Source of the DNA: Cladochytrium replicatum
Lineage: Eukaryota > Chytridiomycota > Chytridiomycetes > Cladochytriales > Cladochytriaceae
Direction: 5' to 3'
NCBI GenBank assembly: GCA_025526935.1
Contig: JAHLKD010000019.1
Span: 62,001-126,000, forward strand
DNA: 64,000 bases
Below are positions 22,848-37,249 of this stretch, piece by piece. The notes under the pieces were generated by a model. It was not told the origin of the DNA, searched no databases, and saw only the letters and a program-made list of their open reading frames with translations. A program made the position numbers and the translations under genes. Positions within the stretch are counted from its first letter, which is position 1; every line of letters begins with the position of its first letter.

Positions 22848-23780
22848 TGGATTCGAGGGCTCGAGTAAGCTATGGAGTTGAGGTTGGAGCAGCGATCTTT
22901 TATTGGGCAGCCGGCGGAGGTTTGGTTCACACGATAGGTTGCGGGAAGCCGGGATCCTTCGCACGCAATGGCTCAGAGACGGAGAGGGGATGAGATGCTT
23001 TGATGGAAGTGAAGCAGTATATGATTGTGATCTTGATCTATGATTACATTTCGCGGCAGACAAAGCGTGAGGGGCGTGTGCCACCTCTGATCCTTCCAGA
23101 AAGAAAATGATGGTGAGGATTAGATTTAGAGTGGAATCATAACGTCTTTTTCTGCATGGAGCCAGAGCTGGGCTCAATAAGTTCACAGGTTGGGAGACTG
23201 TTTCACACATTTCCCTGGTTGGAAAATCTGTATTAGGAGTTTTGTTTTTGGTCAATGGATTCATCGCTTGCAACCATTTTGTATCCGCAGATGCGATTGA
23301 AATCTTGAAATATTCTATGTGACGCAGTTGATTGGTCTGACCATCTCTAGCCTCTTTTTTGGGGAACTAAACAGATATCAGTACAGAAAATATAAACCTG
23401 AAAGAAGAACCAGAACTAATTGTACAAAACGCAATAGAGGAGCACTGCATTTGGCAGTGGTATTAAACCAGTGTAATATCAAAAACTCTGATCCTCGCAC
23501 CTCGGCCTTTGGTCAACCTTGTGGCTGAATTTTTGGGAGGGATTTTGTTATTATTTTCCGAGCTCAGTGACAATTTACCTTGTGAATTGCCCACTAGAAG
23601 ATACACTAGAAGAAGATGCAGTTGATACCAGCGGCCTGTAATCACAAGAGCAACCGGGAGTAATCGGTCGTCATGCTATTGTTCCTGTCACAGCGTTTAT
23701 CATATAATGCAATCAAGCTACAGGTGTACCTGCTGGAAAGCTTGCACTCTGAACGCAAGCTTTTCTAGAGCCAGACGGGT
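22848..23780. other. Intergenic, no gene recognised
   Basis: About 0.9 kb between the fasciclin gene and the kinase relic. Short open frames show no family match by eye and biased, AT-rich composition. Nothing further is supported. Confidence 0.4.
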
Positions 23781-23821
23781 GACAATTCCAACTCACTGCA
23801 GCGAGCCCACCACAGCACCTC

Positions 23822-24480
23822 TTAAATCTTGTGTCTCCATTTCCTGTTTTCAATACCCGCGGAAGTTGAAGTAAGAAATACCTTTTGGGCAGGCAAATCA
23901 ACCCAATCAAGAACCTCGAGGTCAAGAAACATTTCCACCAGCTCCTCGTACATTGGAATTTCAGATATCCCGATGCTTCGCACATAAAGCAAAGCTTGCA
24001 AAAGGCTGTGCGGAATAGTTCTCGCATACGGCAGTGAAAGAATGGCCGCTTTTAAGCGCACAGTTTCCAGCCACTGGTCAGCGGTACCGATCAGGGTTCC
24101 AAGGGAGCGTTCTGTTGGATTGCACCGTTTAGTCAAGCACTTCATGTGTACTTTCACGTGAGTTACCCCACGGCGAGCTCCATCGCTACATAAACTAGCG
24201 ACTCTAGGTCGTCTCTCCAGGGGCGGCGACATTCCTTGAGAACGTTAGCCGACGCATACCGTACGTTGACAGGTGCCCGCGGGGTATGTGCCTGACCTTC
24301 AAATTTGGACAGCGCAAAGTCAACCAGGAAGTAGTTGGCTGCCGACGAAAATCCTCGCCGAGTCGCCCGATACAGAGCTGCCCGGCGTTCTGTTTGGACA
24401 ACAGAAAAATGGGGGAATTAGCAGAATGGAGTTGTTACCACATCGCAGTGAATGATTCCTTGTGAATGGCCCCTTATAAC
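23822..24480 (-). pseudogene. CK1/VRK-like kinase, C-lobe fragment
   Basis: Minus-strand sequence encodes the second half of a casein-kinase-1/VRK-like kinase. A catalytic-loop block HSQGIIHCDV (about 24455-24425, HCD in place of HRD) is followed by a possible intron. Then come NYFLVDFALSKFEG (DFA where DFG is expected), VNVRYASANVLKE, WRDDLESLVYVAMEL (the APE-to-helix-F region) and a typical C-lobe ending IPHSLLQALLYVRS and MYEELVEMF. The join after HCDV is out of phase with the next block, and no N-lobe lies upstream on this strand. I call it a broken gene or pseudokinase relic; splicing I cannot resolve could rescue part of it. Confidence 0.6.
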
Positions 24481-24532
24481 TTCATGGTAGTCAATTTAGC
24501 TATATAATCTGGCACGATCCGCTCATTATGTT

Positions 24533-24728
24533 ATGAAAGGTTGTGGAACACTTTGGTCCCAGACTGAATCAGATGCTGCAAATAGCACCGACTGGATTGC
24601 CGCTCCGCACCGTCGGGTATGTGATGGAACAGGCAGTGAAAAGAATCAAGTTCCTGCACGTTGCCCACACCGGAACACCTCTGGGAAGCCCGGTGCACCA
24701 CGAATTCGATCGTAACAAGGTCCTTTGA
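24533..24728 (+). pseudogene. CK1-like kinase, mid-region fragment
   Basis: Plus-strand frame VVEHFGPRLNQMLQ, then LRTVGYVMEQAVKRIKFLH, matches the end of the N-lobe and helix E of CK1-family kinases (the GPSL...ML..Q...R.EYLH pattern). It stops being recognisable right where the catalytic loop should begin. It lies head to head with the C-lobe fragment on the other strand, less than 100 bp away. No glycine loop or lysine strand was found upstream. Probably a truncated relic. Confidence 0.55.
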
Positions 24729-25551
24729 AAAAGTTCAATGCTATCCATTTACTTTAGATCTATCACCTACGTTCTTGCAGAAGACTCGCTTCTTGTCCGG
24801 CTCATTCAATCTTAATAGCGACTCTTGCTCCCGTCAAAGAGTTAACTGCTTCCCACACTGCACTGAAACCCCTTCGGCCAGCTTTCTCTGAGTGAACATT
24901 TACCCTCTTTCAGGACATTTGTGGTGGCTCACTGAAAAAATGTGCCGTAAGTTCATATCTACCAAGAAATAATGCCATTGCTCTTGAGGGTCAGTCGGCG
25001 AGTTTCGTAGTTTGAGTACAGTTAGACGGAATCATCTAAGAACCGGAGAATTGAAGAATTTGCTTGTAAAACAAATAGGTAGGAAGTTTCTCTTCTTTTT
25101 TAAGCCGAAGTTAGTCGGCCCAATCACTGCATCAGTTTCTGTTTACAAAGCAACCGTTTATGGTCATTTTGTTTTGTTTCCTGTGAGGATTCTTCCAATT
25201 GGCACATTGCACAACATCGCCTCGGAGCATAGAAACTCCAGATAATTCCGATCCAAAAAAAGACAACGAAAAAGCTGGAAACTATTTATTTGTTTTCATC
25301 AGAAGCTTTTTTAGTTTGTATCGCATTTTAAGTGCACGATTGCCCGAACCCGTCTCAATTATGTGATACCGTTTTGTGAACTATGAAAACTGACCACTTC
25401 AATACACAAATCTCCAAGCACAAATTTCCCAAATAACAGTTCTGTTTCAATCAACCAAGACTCTCTCGAATCTGCCAGATCGGTTGGATAATCAAGACCG
25501 CATGTTTTTGTATCTAACCGTTACACTTGTCCACACAAATTTTAGGTATAT
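24729..25551. other. Intergenic, no gene recognised
   Basis: About 0.8 kb, AT-rich. Short open frames at 25012-25245 and elsewhere show no recognisable family. Nothing else is seen. Confidence 0.4.
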
Positions 25552-26695
25552 GTGATGAAGCCAATAATGCCCGACATGGACCATGGTGAACGTTATTCAT
25601 TAGCACGCGAAGACGTCCGTTTATATACAATATTGGCTGGAACAGGACCCAACCAGGAACGCTTCGACTTACCGGCATCCACCTTTGGGTCGTTTCCTTC
25701 GACACTTCTGTATGAGCGTACCCACGCCGCCGCCTTTGAAGGTTCTAACGAATTCCGTCTTTCGGAGTGCTCTCCGGAGGTCTTCCGTCGGATAGTTCTC
25801 ACTTTTTACAATACATCCAAGGATTGGAAGGTGCCGGGTTTCTTCACGGGAGAAACTCCGTCTTCCGACTTGCGTCGAAAAAGCAGAACTTTTTTCGGAT
25901 TCCTCTTCCAACGACGAAGCGATTCCCGATGAAGGAGCAATCATTGAAAATCTGATGACATTCTTAAGAGCCAAATCGACTCCAGAGCAACATCAACAAA
26001 GCAGCGAGGATGGAGATGAATTTGCAGTTCTACCGCCTGTAATCAACCAGGAACTAAGTTTTCTACGTATCCCTTTCCCAGTCAACATCCCACATTCGAT
26101 CCAGACATTCTGCGCACCTGAAGACAACGAGACTCTTCAACGGATGCTCGATGTAGTGCGAACCTCGACATGAAGTGGAAAGGAACCACCTACTCTTCGC
26201 CGACCTTCGGAAAGAGGTGTGGGAACGAGTGGGGAAATCTGTATTTCCGGCGACTCGATATATTCGCGAATGTGCATAGAAGGTCAGCCCGCTCGAAACT
26301 CCTTCCAACTAGCACTGATCGCTTGTCCTATTGCTTGTGATAGGTGTGACGCCTACAGCAGCTTGTTCACCGGTGACGGGCATATGGAAACTTTAGAATA
26401 CGCGCTCGGCGACGAGTACCGTCTCATTCCTGAAAGAATGCGTACAAATAGTAAGGGGAAGGTTCTGCCCATCGCCGGAAATGTCGACAAGCTTCCGGAA
26501 TCCGACGGTGGGAAGAAGGTTTACAGAGGTGAGGACATTAGACGAGTGACAAGGGCAGTTTTGACTGGTCGATACTATAAGAGGGAATATGGGTATGCGG
26601 AACCAGTAGATATGTGGATCTCTGCTCGCCCGTGCGACTGCGATGGTTTCGAGGTGGTTGATCCATTGTTGGGAATGGTCATATTGAAACGTTGA
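25552..26695 (+). pseudogene. BTB/T1-like gene with frame breaks
   Basis: The first frame (25552 to about 25860) encodes a BTB/T1-type (KCTD-like) fold: RFDLPASTFGSFPSTLLYER, then ECSPEVFRRIVLTFYNT. The natural continuation (KLRLPTCVEKAELFSD, then DEAIPDEGAIIENLMTFLRA) is in the next frame, so a one-base shift falls near 25850. A second shift near 26170 separates LQRMLDVVRTS from HEVERNHLLFADLRKEVWERV, which then meets TAG at about 26277. A further open frame to 26695 (GDEYRLIPERMR, GYAEPVDMWISARP) looks like the C-terminus, with no phase-consistent intron to join it. Either a pseudogene or a gene with base errors in this assembly. Confidence 0.55.
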
Positions 26696-27701
26696 CCCCC
26701 AATGCTAGGCTGCTTCAAAATGATTACAGGTGATCATCTGTGCGATTTTTTTTCTTTGATTTGTTTTCCCGCAAGATGTTTTCATAAAGTTTCAATGTTC
26801 ACTTCTTTCCACCAAATCCAACCCAAAAAACCACAGTAAAGCGAGAAATAAACTGCGTGAGCAACCTTCCGATGTGTTAGTCGAGGGTTATTACCAATCA
26901 GAATAGCAACAGATCATGGAAATCAAATTACCGACCCAACTCGTTTGACTCTCTGTTGTTTTTCGTTCGGGCATCCCTCTGCTCTTCGTTTTAGCCCTTT
27001 ACCTTTCCACGCAGCTGCCTTCTGTGAATCATCTCCAAAGACTTTTCTGCAAATTGTCGTACCTTGCCATTTCTTGATCTTATTTTTGAGCTTACACGGC
27101 TCAGTCTCAGCAATTCGTCAGTAGAGAAAGGCCGACACATCTATATAGAACAGTTGGGTCCCTGGGGACAAAACGATATCCGGAGAGTGCGACTCTCGTA
27201 ACGGCTACTCATCGAAGTGGGGATTACACGTAGATCAACCACGCAAAAGTGGTTTGGGCAGTTGGGATCAAAGCGAGTGCCGGACGTCGAGGGGTGGATG
27301 TTGAGAAGAAGAGAAGAAAATGGGTCACGGCGAATAAAAAAAATTAGAAAAGCAGTTTGAAAGTGCCATACTCGCACTGCAGCGACAGGTAGTGAACAAT
27401 TCGTTATTCACACCACCACCAGGTTGAACTTGACTTGCATAAGAAGATTGTAGACGCAGTCATGGTATCACAACCGTTCAAAGCCAGCTCTTGTTTCATC
27501 TGTATCGAAAGCATATTTATAAGAGTTGCTTTCGATTAATTGTTAAGCCACCGTTGGGGCCACAAACAGATATAGCATCACCATTTGCATTGTTGCGATT
27601 ATTGATATATTTGCAATTAGAAACCATATCTACACATCAGATCACAGAACCCTCCTCCAAACCATTACATTCGAATCACATCCCTGCATATCCGACAGCA
27701 T
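26696..27701. other. Intergenic, no gene recognised
   Basis: About 1 kb between convergent units. It is AT-rich with pyrimidine tracts. No supported coding frame, RNA gene or repeat was seen. Confidence 0.4.
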
Positions 27702-28226
27702 TCATTCCTCCGTATCCACATCATCATCGTTTCGCTGGAAATAGTTCACGAACGCCGAGCGTGTGGGCAGGGTGTCGAGCTTCCAAACCCCGCAGCACGG
27801 ATTCGTTTTTTCAAAGCGACTGTTTTTCACCACCTTGTCCCTCCTGCACGACCCAAACACCTCAAACGTGCCCTCGTCAAGATCGACGACGTACGCCCAC
27901 TCACAGAACAGGGTGTCGTGGATAAAGTTCAACGAAATCACGATGGGGACAGGCTCGGTCGCGTTGGCGACGAGGTTGAGGATCATTGCGCCCGTGTCCC
28001 TGTTCAGCGACCGAGGCAGAGTGTCACCCCTGTACTGGGCGTTCTCTTCTGCTTTGAAGAGGACGTCAGAGTCAACTGCAGACTTTAGAGAGTCCAGGTT
28101 TGATGGGTCTGAGATGAACTCGAGGATGGTGACGCCTGTGCCCTCAGGGTAGCCGTCCCACTGGCCGTACTGTGCGATGCAGTATCTGCCCTTGTAGTAG
28201 ACGATGGTGAGATTGCGCGTTCCCAT
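27702..28226 (-). CDS. Small conserved fungal protein, function unknown
   Basis: Single-exon protein of 174 residues from ATG 28226. It starts MGTRNLTIVYYKGRYCIAQ with YGQWDGYPEGTG close behind, a pattern I know from a large uncharacterised fungal family. Later come RDTGAMILNLV and DTLFCEWAYVVDLDEGTFEVF. There is no signal peptide or membrane segment. A fragment related to its middle part lies just upstream (about 28330-28480), so the family has been duplicated locally. No function is assigned. Confidence 0.7.
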   Translation of the reverse strand: MGTRNLTIVYYKGRYCIAQYGQWDGYPEGTGVTILEFISDPSNLDSLKSAVDSDVLFKAEENAQYRGDTLPRSLNRDTGAMILNLVANATEPVPIVISLNFIHDTLFCEWAYVVDLDEGTFEVFGSCRRDKVVKNSRFEKTNPCCGVWKLDTLPTRSAFVNYFQRNDDDVDTEE

Positions 28227-28329
28227 TATGTGTACAAAGACAGGATATTGTTGGAGCGCTTTAAAGTCACCTCTGCGCAGCCCTTGCCACACCCTGTGCC
28301 ACAATAGGCTGCGGGAATGCCCTGTCCAC

Positions 28330-28480
28330 AAAATGCTTTGAAGTAACCAACCTTCACACGCTCGCTCATCGGCTTCCGCATTCGCAACGATCTCGAGCAT
28401 CTTTGCGCCGGTTTCCTGGTCGACCGAAGGGGGTAGGTCCTTGAACCGGGTATGTTTTTCAGGGATATGGAGCCAGTGGA
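28330..28480 (-). pseudogene. Fragment related to the adjacent small family protein
   Basis: The minus strand reads RFKDLPPSVDQETGAKMLEIVANAEADE, which aligns by eye with YRGDTLPRSLNRDTGAMILNLVANATEP in the neighbour at 27702-28226. No start, no family N-terminus and no matching C-terminus are seen around it. Confidence 0.45.
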
Positions 28481-28585
28481 TGTTTCACTTTCGAAAGCAA
28501 TTCCAAAAAAATAATGCAAATAATCACTTTGTGTTGGGCCGAATAAAACATTCATCGAAGCTACATGAATTTCCTCTGTCCCATA

Positions 28586-29739
28586 TCATGCTCTCGAAAA
28601 ATTGCCGTCGTTGCTCCGCATGTAGCTCTGCCTCGCCGCTTCCTGCACGACCGTCTGCCCAACTCCCGACTTGACTCCAATTGTGACCGCCTCATTCCTC
28701 GCGCTCTCGAACGTGTGTCCTGCGGCCCTAAAGTGGTCGTTCACGAGCTTCCACATCCAGAACCCGAACAGCGCCTCTGCGACCCACCCGAGACACCCTA
28801 TGCCGGTGAACACCCCCGCGACGATGGCACCCCCCGTGGCCGTGGCGAGAAAGCTGATGAAGCCAGATGAGCCCGAGCCTGGAATGCCGACGGCCATGTA
28901 GGCAGCAAAGAGGCAGTGGAAGCCCGCAAAGACCATGTAAATGTCTTTGTTATGAAAAAAGAGTGAGACTCAAAAAGAAGATTCGTTTGGGCACATACAG
29001 AACCAGAAGGAGGACTCTTTTTGGTAGGCTTGGTAGACGGGGCGGTACCAGAGGAAGAAGGAGCCCAGACCAATGGTGAATACTAGAACAGAGCATTAAC
29101 ACACGGGGAATTACCATTGTATCAACCGGAAAACTCACTGTAAACAAAGCTGACCTGTTGGAAGAAAAGTAACAGTCAACACATCAATGAGTTCTTATTA
29201 TCTTATGTTTACTGTACCCCGAAATCCGAAGCGACGTTCGTCATGCCCTGGGGATGGCTCACCATCATGGCAAGGCAGGCGATCATATTGAACAGCAAGA
29301 GTCCGAGCGTGGCGAGCCAGTAGTAGTACAATTTCCACATGGTGGTCCTCGCCAAGCCCTCTGGAATCTCGTCGTTGATGTCATGATAGATGTACGGATA
29401 GAACGGTGGGAAGTTGGGTGGTTTGAACCCGGCGCGCCGGATTTCGTCCTGCTGCTGGTTCAGGCGCGCCTCCCTGGCAGCAAGCTCCTCCTCGCGTCGC
29501 CTGAGCTCCGCTTCCTTTGCGGCAAAGTCGGAGAGATGGGTTGCGGAGTCGTGCTTTGGGGGGTAAGATGATGCGGTGGTGGCGGAAGAAGCAGCAGAGG
29601 AGGCGTTTACAGAATGGTGGGCCTGGGGAGGCGGGTTGGGGAGGTAGGAGTTTGAGGAGATGGCAGTGGAGATGGAGGGGTCTGCGAAGGGGTTGCGGGT
29701 GTCGTCGTCGGCCATCTCGAAGGGATTGGTGGAGGACAT
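28586..29739 (-). CDS. Secretory carrier membrane protein (SCAMP)
   Basis: Four-helix membrane protein of post-Golgi and endocytic vesicles. The start at 29739 gives NPF motifs (STNPFEM, RNPFADP) of the kind that bind EH-domain proteins. A Ser/Ala/Pro-rich linker and a coiled coil follow (KEAELRRREEELAAREARL), then the SCAMP hallmark PPFYPYIYHDI and the membrane core: YYWLATLGLLLFNMIACL, FTIGLGSFFLWYRPVYQAY (the conserved WYRP turn), FAGFHCLFAAYMAVGIPG and GAIVAGVFTGIGCL. The cytosolic tail ends at stop 28586. Introns lie near 29215-29155, 29140-29080 and 29000-28940. It is divergent from CDC48, with 334 bp between the starts. Confidence 0.9.
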
Positions 29740-30073
29740 TTTTTTTGAACTTGACGAGCACAAGCGACCAAGCGACAACCCAGAAAGTGAATAAGTTGAT
29801 GAAATTACAACCAAATAAAAATAAAATCAAGAGAGGTTATTAATACTAGTTATACAATACTACCAGCAAATGTAGAAATATCTCATAACGCACAGACGAA
29901 TTAATTACCCTAACACTTTCAGTTTGAAATGTCTTATTTTTCAACTCGAGAGTGACGACGCGTCACCACCCAGCAACCCACCCAGCAACCCTCCACGTAA
30001 ACAGATCTGACACCCACCTGCCCTGCTGAACTAGCCGCCCCCGTCTTGCCCTCGTATATCAATCTCTCTACCA
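29740..30073. promoter_or_regulatory. Divergent spacer, SCAMP / CDC48
   Basis: A 334-bp spacer between divergent starts. It is AT-rich on the left half and C-rich near the CDC48 start (CACCCAGCAACCCACCCAGCAACCC at 29967-29991, a 12-bp near-repeat). No gene was seen. Confidence 0.4.
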
Positions 30074-32907
<2,834 letters not shown>

Positions 32908-33101
32908 ACAGGGAAGAACTGGGGGGGGGGATGTTAAGACATATTGGATAGTTCAAAAGAGTTGATTGTAAGCAGACTTTGTGTACGTAACAACGTTACG
33001 ATCGGCTGTTAAATACACGGCACACACGGAACATTTGTGACTTTTTTTTCCATCGATATGGGGCAAAGAGACACCGTGAAAATTCATCACACATCCCGAA
33101 C

Positions 33102-36100
33102 ATGGCAACGGCCGATCCCGACTCGCTCGTGCCGCTGATCCGTGCATTCCTGGCGAGCCAAGACGTAGACTCGGTCACGACACACCAGATCAGAACAAGA
33201 CTGCGCGCAGATCTCGGGGACATCCTGCCGCTTAACGAAACGGTCGTCAACAACGTCATCTACGCCGTCTTTGCCGATTTCTTGCGCGAGAAGAGGGATG
33301 AATCCGCAGGGCAAGGGGGAGTCGACCCTCCACGGGGAAATGAAGAGAACCTGGTATCGACGCAAGAACATGCAGAGTCTATCCAAGGAACAACATCGGA
33401 AGACACCTCCCATCTCCCGGCTGCGGGTGCGATAGTAACGCTGACGGCGCCCGAGTCCACGCAAACGCAGGATCCATTCGGGTTTGAAACCGACACCGAC
33501 GAAGCGTCCACAACTTACAAATCGCACGCCGCGAACCTGCAAAAGCCTCGATCGCGGCTCGTGCGCGCGGGGACTGCGCTGCTCATGGTCCTAGGCGTCA
33601 TCTTTGGTGTGCTCATACTCGGGTTCGCGCTTGGGATCCTGCGGCCGCACGATAGCGAGTCGACGATCGTCGTGGTGGATTTCGACGAGTGGTTGCGGAA
33701 CATGGTGGCGAGTCTTCCGGAGGAGGAGGAAGGTGGGGGCAATTGGAGCCGGAGGCTGTTGGAGAGCATTAATGTTTCGGTGACGGCGATTATGGGTGGG
33801 CCTGGGAGGACCGACGCGGGGATGCCGGTCGAGTTTTGGACCGACATGGCTTTGGCGGGTAAGTTGAACGCACGTAGCATGTCGAAGACGAAATCAGCGC
33901 CGTTATATTTAACCAAGATGCTTGATATTCACGACGCACGGCGCGAAGCGCCGTTGCATTACCATGACAAAACCCCACCGCGCTGACACTTCTCGATTTG
34001 AGTTTTGACCGCACCCCCATCTCTCTTTTCTCCGTTGTGGGGTGTTTTTAATTCTAGTGAACACTACGATTCTGAATATACGGGGACTGGTGTCGTCTTC
34101 GTCTTCGGTAGATGCCGAGAACGAGCCTCGCACGCTCGCGAGTTTTCTGCAGAGGGTTCTTTCACCGAGCGGGAACGGGACAGGTGTGGGTGGAGATCAG
34201 GTTAGTTGGACGCTCAGGGAATGGGTAGCGAGTTTCAACGTGACCAACTCGAACGGGACCTCGTGCGCGCCGGGCCAAGAACAATGCGTCAACAGCACCG
34301 TTCCGACATTTCTGGATCTCGTCAACAAGATCACAGATTTGCCCAACCAGCTGTTTGGAAGCACGCAGAGCGGTTCCGGTTCCAGCGGCACAACACCCGC
34401 CGCGTATGCGCCGTTCCAACCCGCCACCAGCCTCCTCCAAAACGGCGTGCCCCTGACCCGCAAGCACCCCATCGTGATCATCCCCGGCATCGCCTCGACG
34501 AACCTCGAAGCCTGGCCGCAGGCAACGAACGCCTCAAAGTCGTGCGGGAGCCAGCACTATCGCAAGCGGCTCTGGGGTTCCCTGGAGCAGTTTGGGATCA
34601 TGCTGACGAGCAAAGATTGCTGGATGCAGGCGATGATGCTGGACCCCGAGACGGGTCTCGATTCGCCCAACGCGAGCATTAAGCTTCGGGCCGTGGAGGG
34701 GGTCACCGGGGCGGATTACATGTTTACGGGGTACTGGGTTTTTGCAAAGATGATTGAAAATCTGGCGTATATTGGGTACGATACGACCAACATGGCGGTC
34801 GCGGGGTATGATTGGAGGCTGAGCCCGACGCTGTTGGAGGAGCGGGACGGGTACATGACCGCGCTGAAGAATAGGATCGAGAGGATGGTGAAGGTGACCG
34901 GGGAGCTGGCGGTGGTGGTGCCGCATTCGATGGGGAACCTTGTGTTCTTCTACTTTTTGAATTGGATAGAGAGCGTGGAGCCCGGTTGGGCGGGGAAGAA
35001 TTTAAAGTCGTGGTTTGGGATTGCTGGACCGTTGCTTGGTGCGCCGCAGTGTAAGTTTTTCTTCTCTCTCTGGGAGTTGCTTACTGTTTCGCTGCTGTCG
35101 CTGATCCCACGAATTATTTTTTTTTCTTGGTGTAGCTCTGGCGGGTGCTGTGCTGACGGGTGATATGGGTAACACGGCGTCGTTGTCTCCGATGACGTAC
35201 AAGGCTGTCGAGCAGGTGATCAGTCGGAAGGATCGGCTGGCTTTGTATCGAACCTGGGGTGGGGTAGCTACGTTGTTCCCGAGAGGTGGGGACGTGGTTT
35301 GGGGTGGGGATATGGCGGGAGAATTTGGAGCGGACAAGTCGCGAGACGACGGCGATAGAGCTTGGGCGATTCCTGCGCCAGACGAGGTGCATCGTTCTAT
35401 CGAGAGTTTCTGTCTCAAGCTCGTGGATGCACTCCCGCTGGACGAGTCTGCAGACGAGTTTCTGTCTACGGGATGCAAAGTGTACAGACAGCTTCTGAGC
35501 AAGCTGACGCCGCCGTCCCCGACGTCGAGCACTGTTGCGTTGGCGTCGCCGTCGGATGTGTCGGGATCGAATTCGACGAGTGGTGTGATGCGCCAGCTGC
35601 ACACGTCGTTCTCGCACCTCATTTCGATACGTGTGGCGACCACCGCATCGACGTCGCCGTCAAACACCCGTTTCCCGGGATCCTGGCTATTCGAGTCGGT
35701 CTTGCCGACCATCCCACCGACGTGCGATCTTCAAAGCGCATTCGTCGACGTCTGTGACCCCTCGGAGCTGGAGGCGAGGTTTGACCCGGACATCCCGACC
35801 TGCCGCTGTGCCAACGCCATGAAAACACTGTTTCCAAACTGTTTCCGCGAGGCGCCGACGTCGCCATGCCCGCGCTCGATGCGCTCGCTCTGCGCCTGTG
35901 CGTTCAGTCGGTACATTGACACGCCGTCCACGACGCCGTACAGCGGCGCGATCAATCTGACTGTGTCTGCGGCACACGCACTTTACTCGTACCTCAACTC
36001 ACACCTGCGCGACAAGCAGCACTACCACCTCGCGCAAAGCAAGTCGGACCTCGAGTCAGCGCGGCACGACCCGCGGGCATGGACCAACGTCTTGCTGACG

Positions 36101-36598
36101 CCGTTACCCAGCACGCTCCCGCGAGATTTCCAGATCTACTGCGCGTACGGGCTCGCGCAGCCCACGGAGCGCAAGTTTTTCGTAGTCGCGCAGCAGCAGC
36201 AGCAGCAGCAGCAAGGAGAGAAGGCCGAGTGGGATTACAGGATCGACGCGGAGCTAGTGGACGCAGACGAAGGGACGCGGAACGGGATGCAGCATACGGA
36301 CGGGGATCTGACGGTTCCGATCATGTCGTCGGGGTTCATGTGCGCGCGGGGGTGGAGGATGCGGAGGTACAACCCAGCGGGAGTGGGAGTTGTGACGAGG
36401 GAGATCGAGGACCGGAGGAGCAGTGGGGATCGTGGGGGGCCGGGGGCAGCGGATCACACGGATGTGTTGGGGAACTATGCGTTGGTGGAGGACGTGTTGA
36501 GGGTTGTGAGCGGGGTCGGGGGCCTCGAGGACCGGATTGTGAGCGAGATCCGGAGGATCAGCGAGCGGGTGAGGCTGCCTGAAGGGCTGGACGAGTGA
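33102..36598 (+). CDS. PDAT/LCAT-family acyltransferase with N-terminal DEK_C-like domain
   Basis: Probably phospholipid:diacylglycerol acyltransferase, making triacylglycerol in the ER. Residues 5-60 (LVPLIRAFLASQDVDSVTTH, VRTRL-like QIRTRLRADLGD) match the DEK C-terminal fold, not usual for this family. A transmembrane helix follows (LLMVLGVIFGVLILGFALGIL). The lumenal alpha/beta-hydrolase part has HPIVIIPGIASTNLE, the lid region, GYDWRLSP, the nucleophile motif VVPHSMGN, a FGIAGPLLGAPQ block, DGDLTVPIMSSGF (Asp) and DHTDVLGN (His), so the catalytic triad is present. An eight-residue poly-Gln run (about 36190-36215) sits before the Asp motif. Introns are about 33860-34060 and 35050-35135. 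Confidence 0.85.
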
Positions 36599-37249
36599 CC
36601 AAGACTCTATGCGATTTTTTTAGGGAGATTACAGTTTTGCAAATGGGATTAAGGCCCCAATAGACAGACGGTGACAGCCGAGCAGCCAACACGGCACGAC
36701 CGCTTTTCCGCATTTCCACTTTCCCATTATTATTATTTTCCACTTTCCACTTTCCAGTCCACTGCCCCACGTGACCCTTCTCACCTCCCAACGTCAAATC
36801 GACACGGAGAGGAAGTCCTCAGGTTCGATTCGGGTTCGATTCGGATTCGGTTCGATCCTCGTCTTTGCTCAGCTCGGTACACACCCTGCAGCGCTAGCTC
36901 GGGCGCTTACTTACTCTACACTGCTTCGCTGCATTACTCCAGTGGAGCGCGCTGCTCACTGATCCTTACTCTGCACCCGCCCCCGGATCGACATTCGATT
37001 CAGGCTCTTTCTTGCACTACTGACAACATTGGTTCGGAGCGACGCCCTCGAGTTTCTGATTCGCTGCGTGGATCACCGTTTGATTGTTTATCATCAGCTG
37101 TAGCTGTGATTCGGACTCCACACATTTTTCAGCAAACGTCACCGTCAAATCCCGTTTGTCACTGCAAAAGTCTCTTATTCCCACCATCTCCCGACCAGTG
37201 CGAATACGGTGGAGTCCCCCGGCTTCACGTTTTTGAATAGAGAGTGATA
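36599..37249. promoter_or_regulatory. Intergenic, TAF12 upstream region with short repeats
   Basis: About 650 bp. It holds TTTCCAC microrepeats (36717-36757) and three to four imperfect copies of GGTTCGATTC (36822-36857). No gene was recognised; it presumably contains the TAF12 promoter and 5' UTR. Confidence 0.4.

Noticed and set aside
25012-25245. 77-codon plus-strand frame
   Set aside because: No recognisable motif and no supporting splice context.
36822-36857. GGTTCGATTC repeats, which look like a tRNA T-arm
   Set aside because: The motif is repeated in tandem and no acceptor stem, D-arm or anticodon arm could be folded around it.
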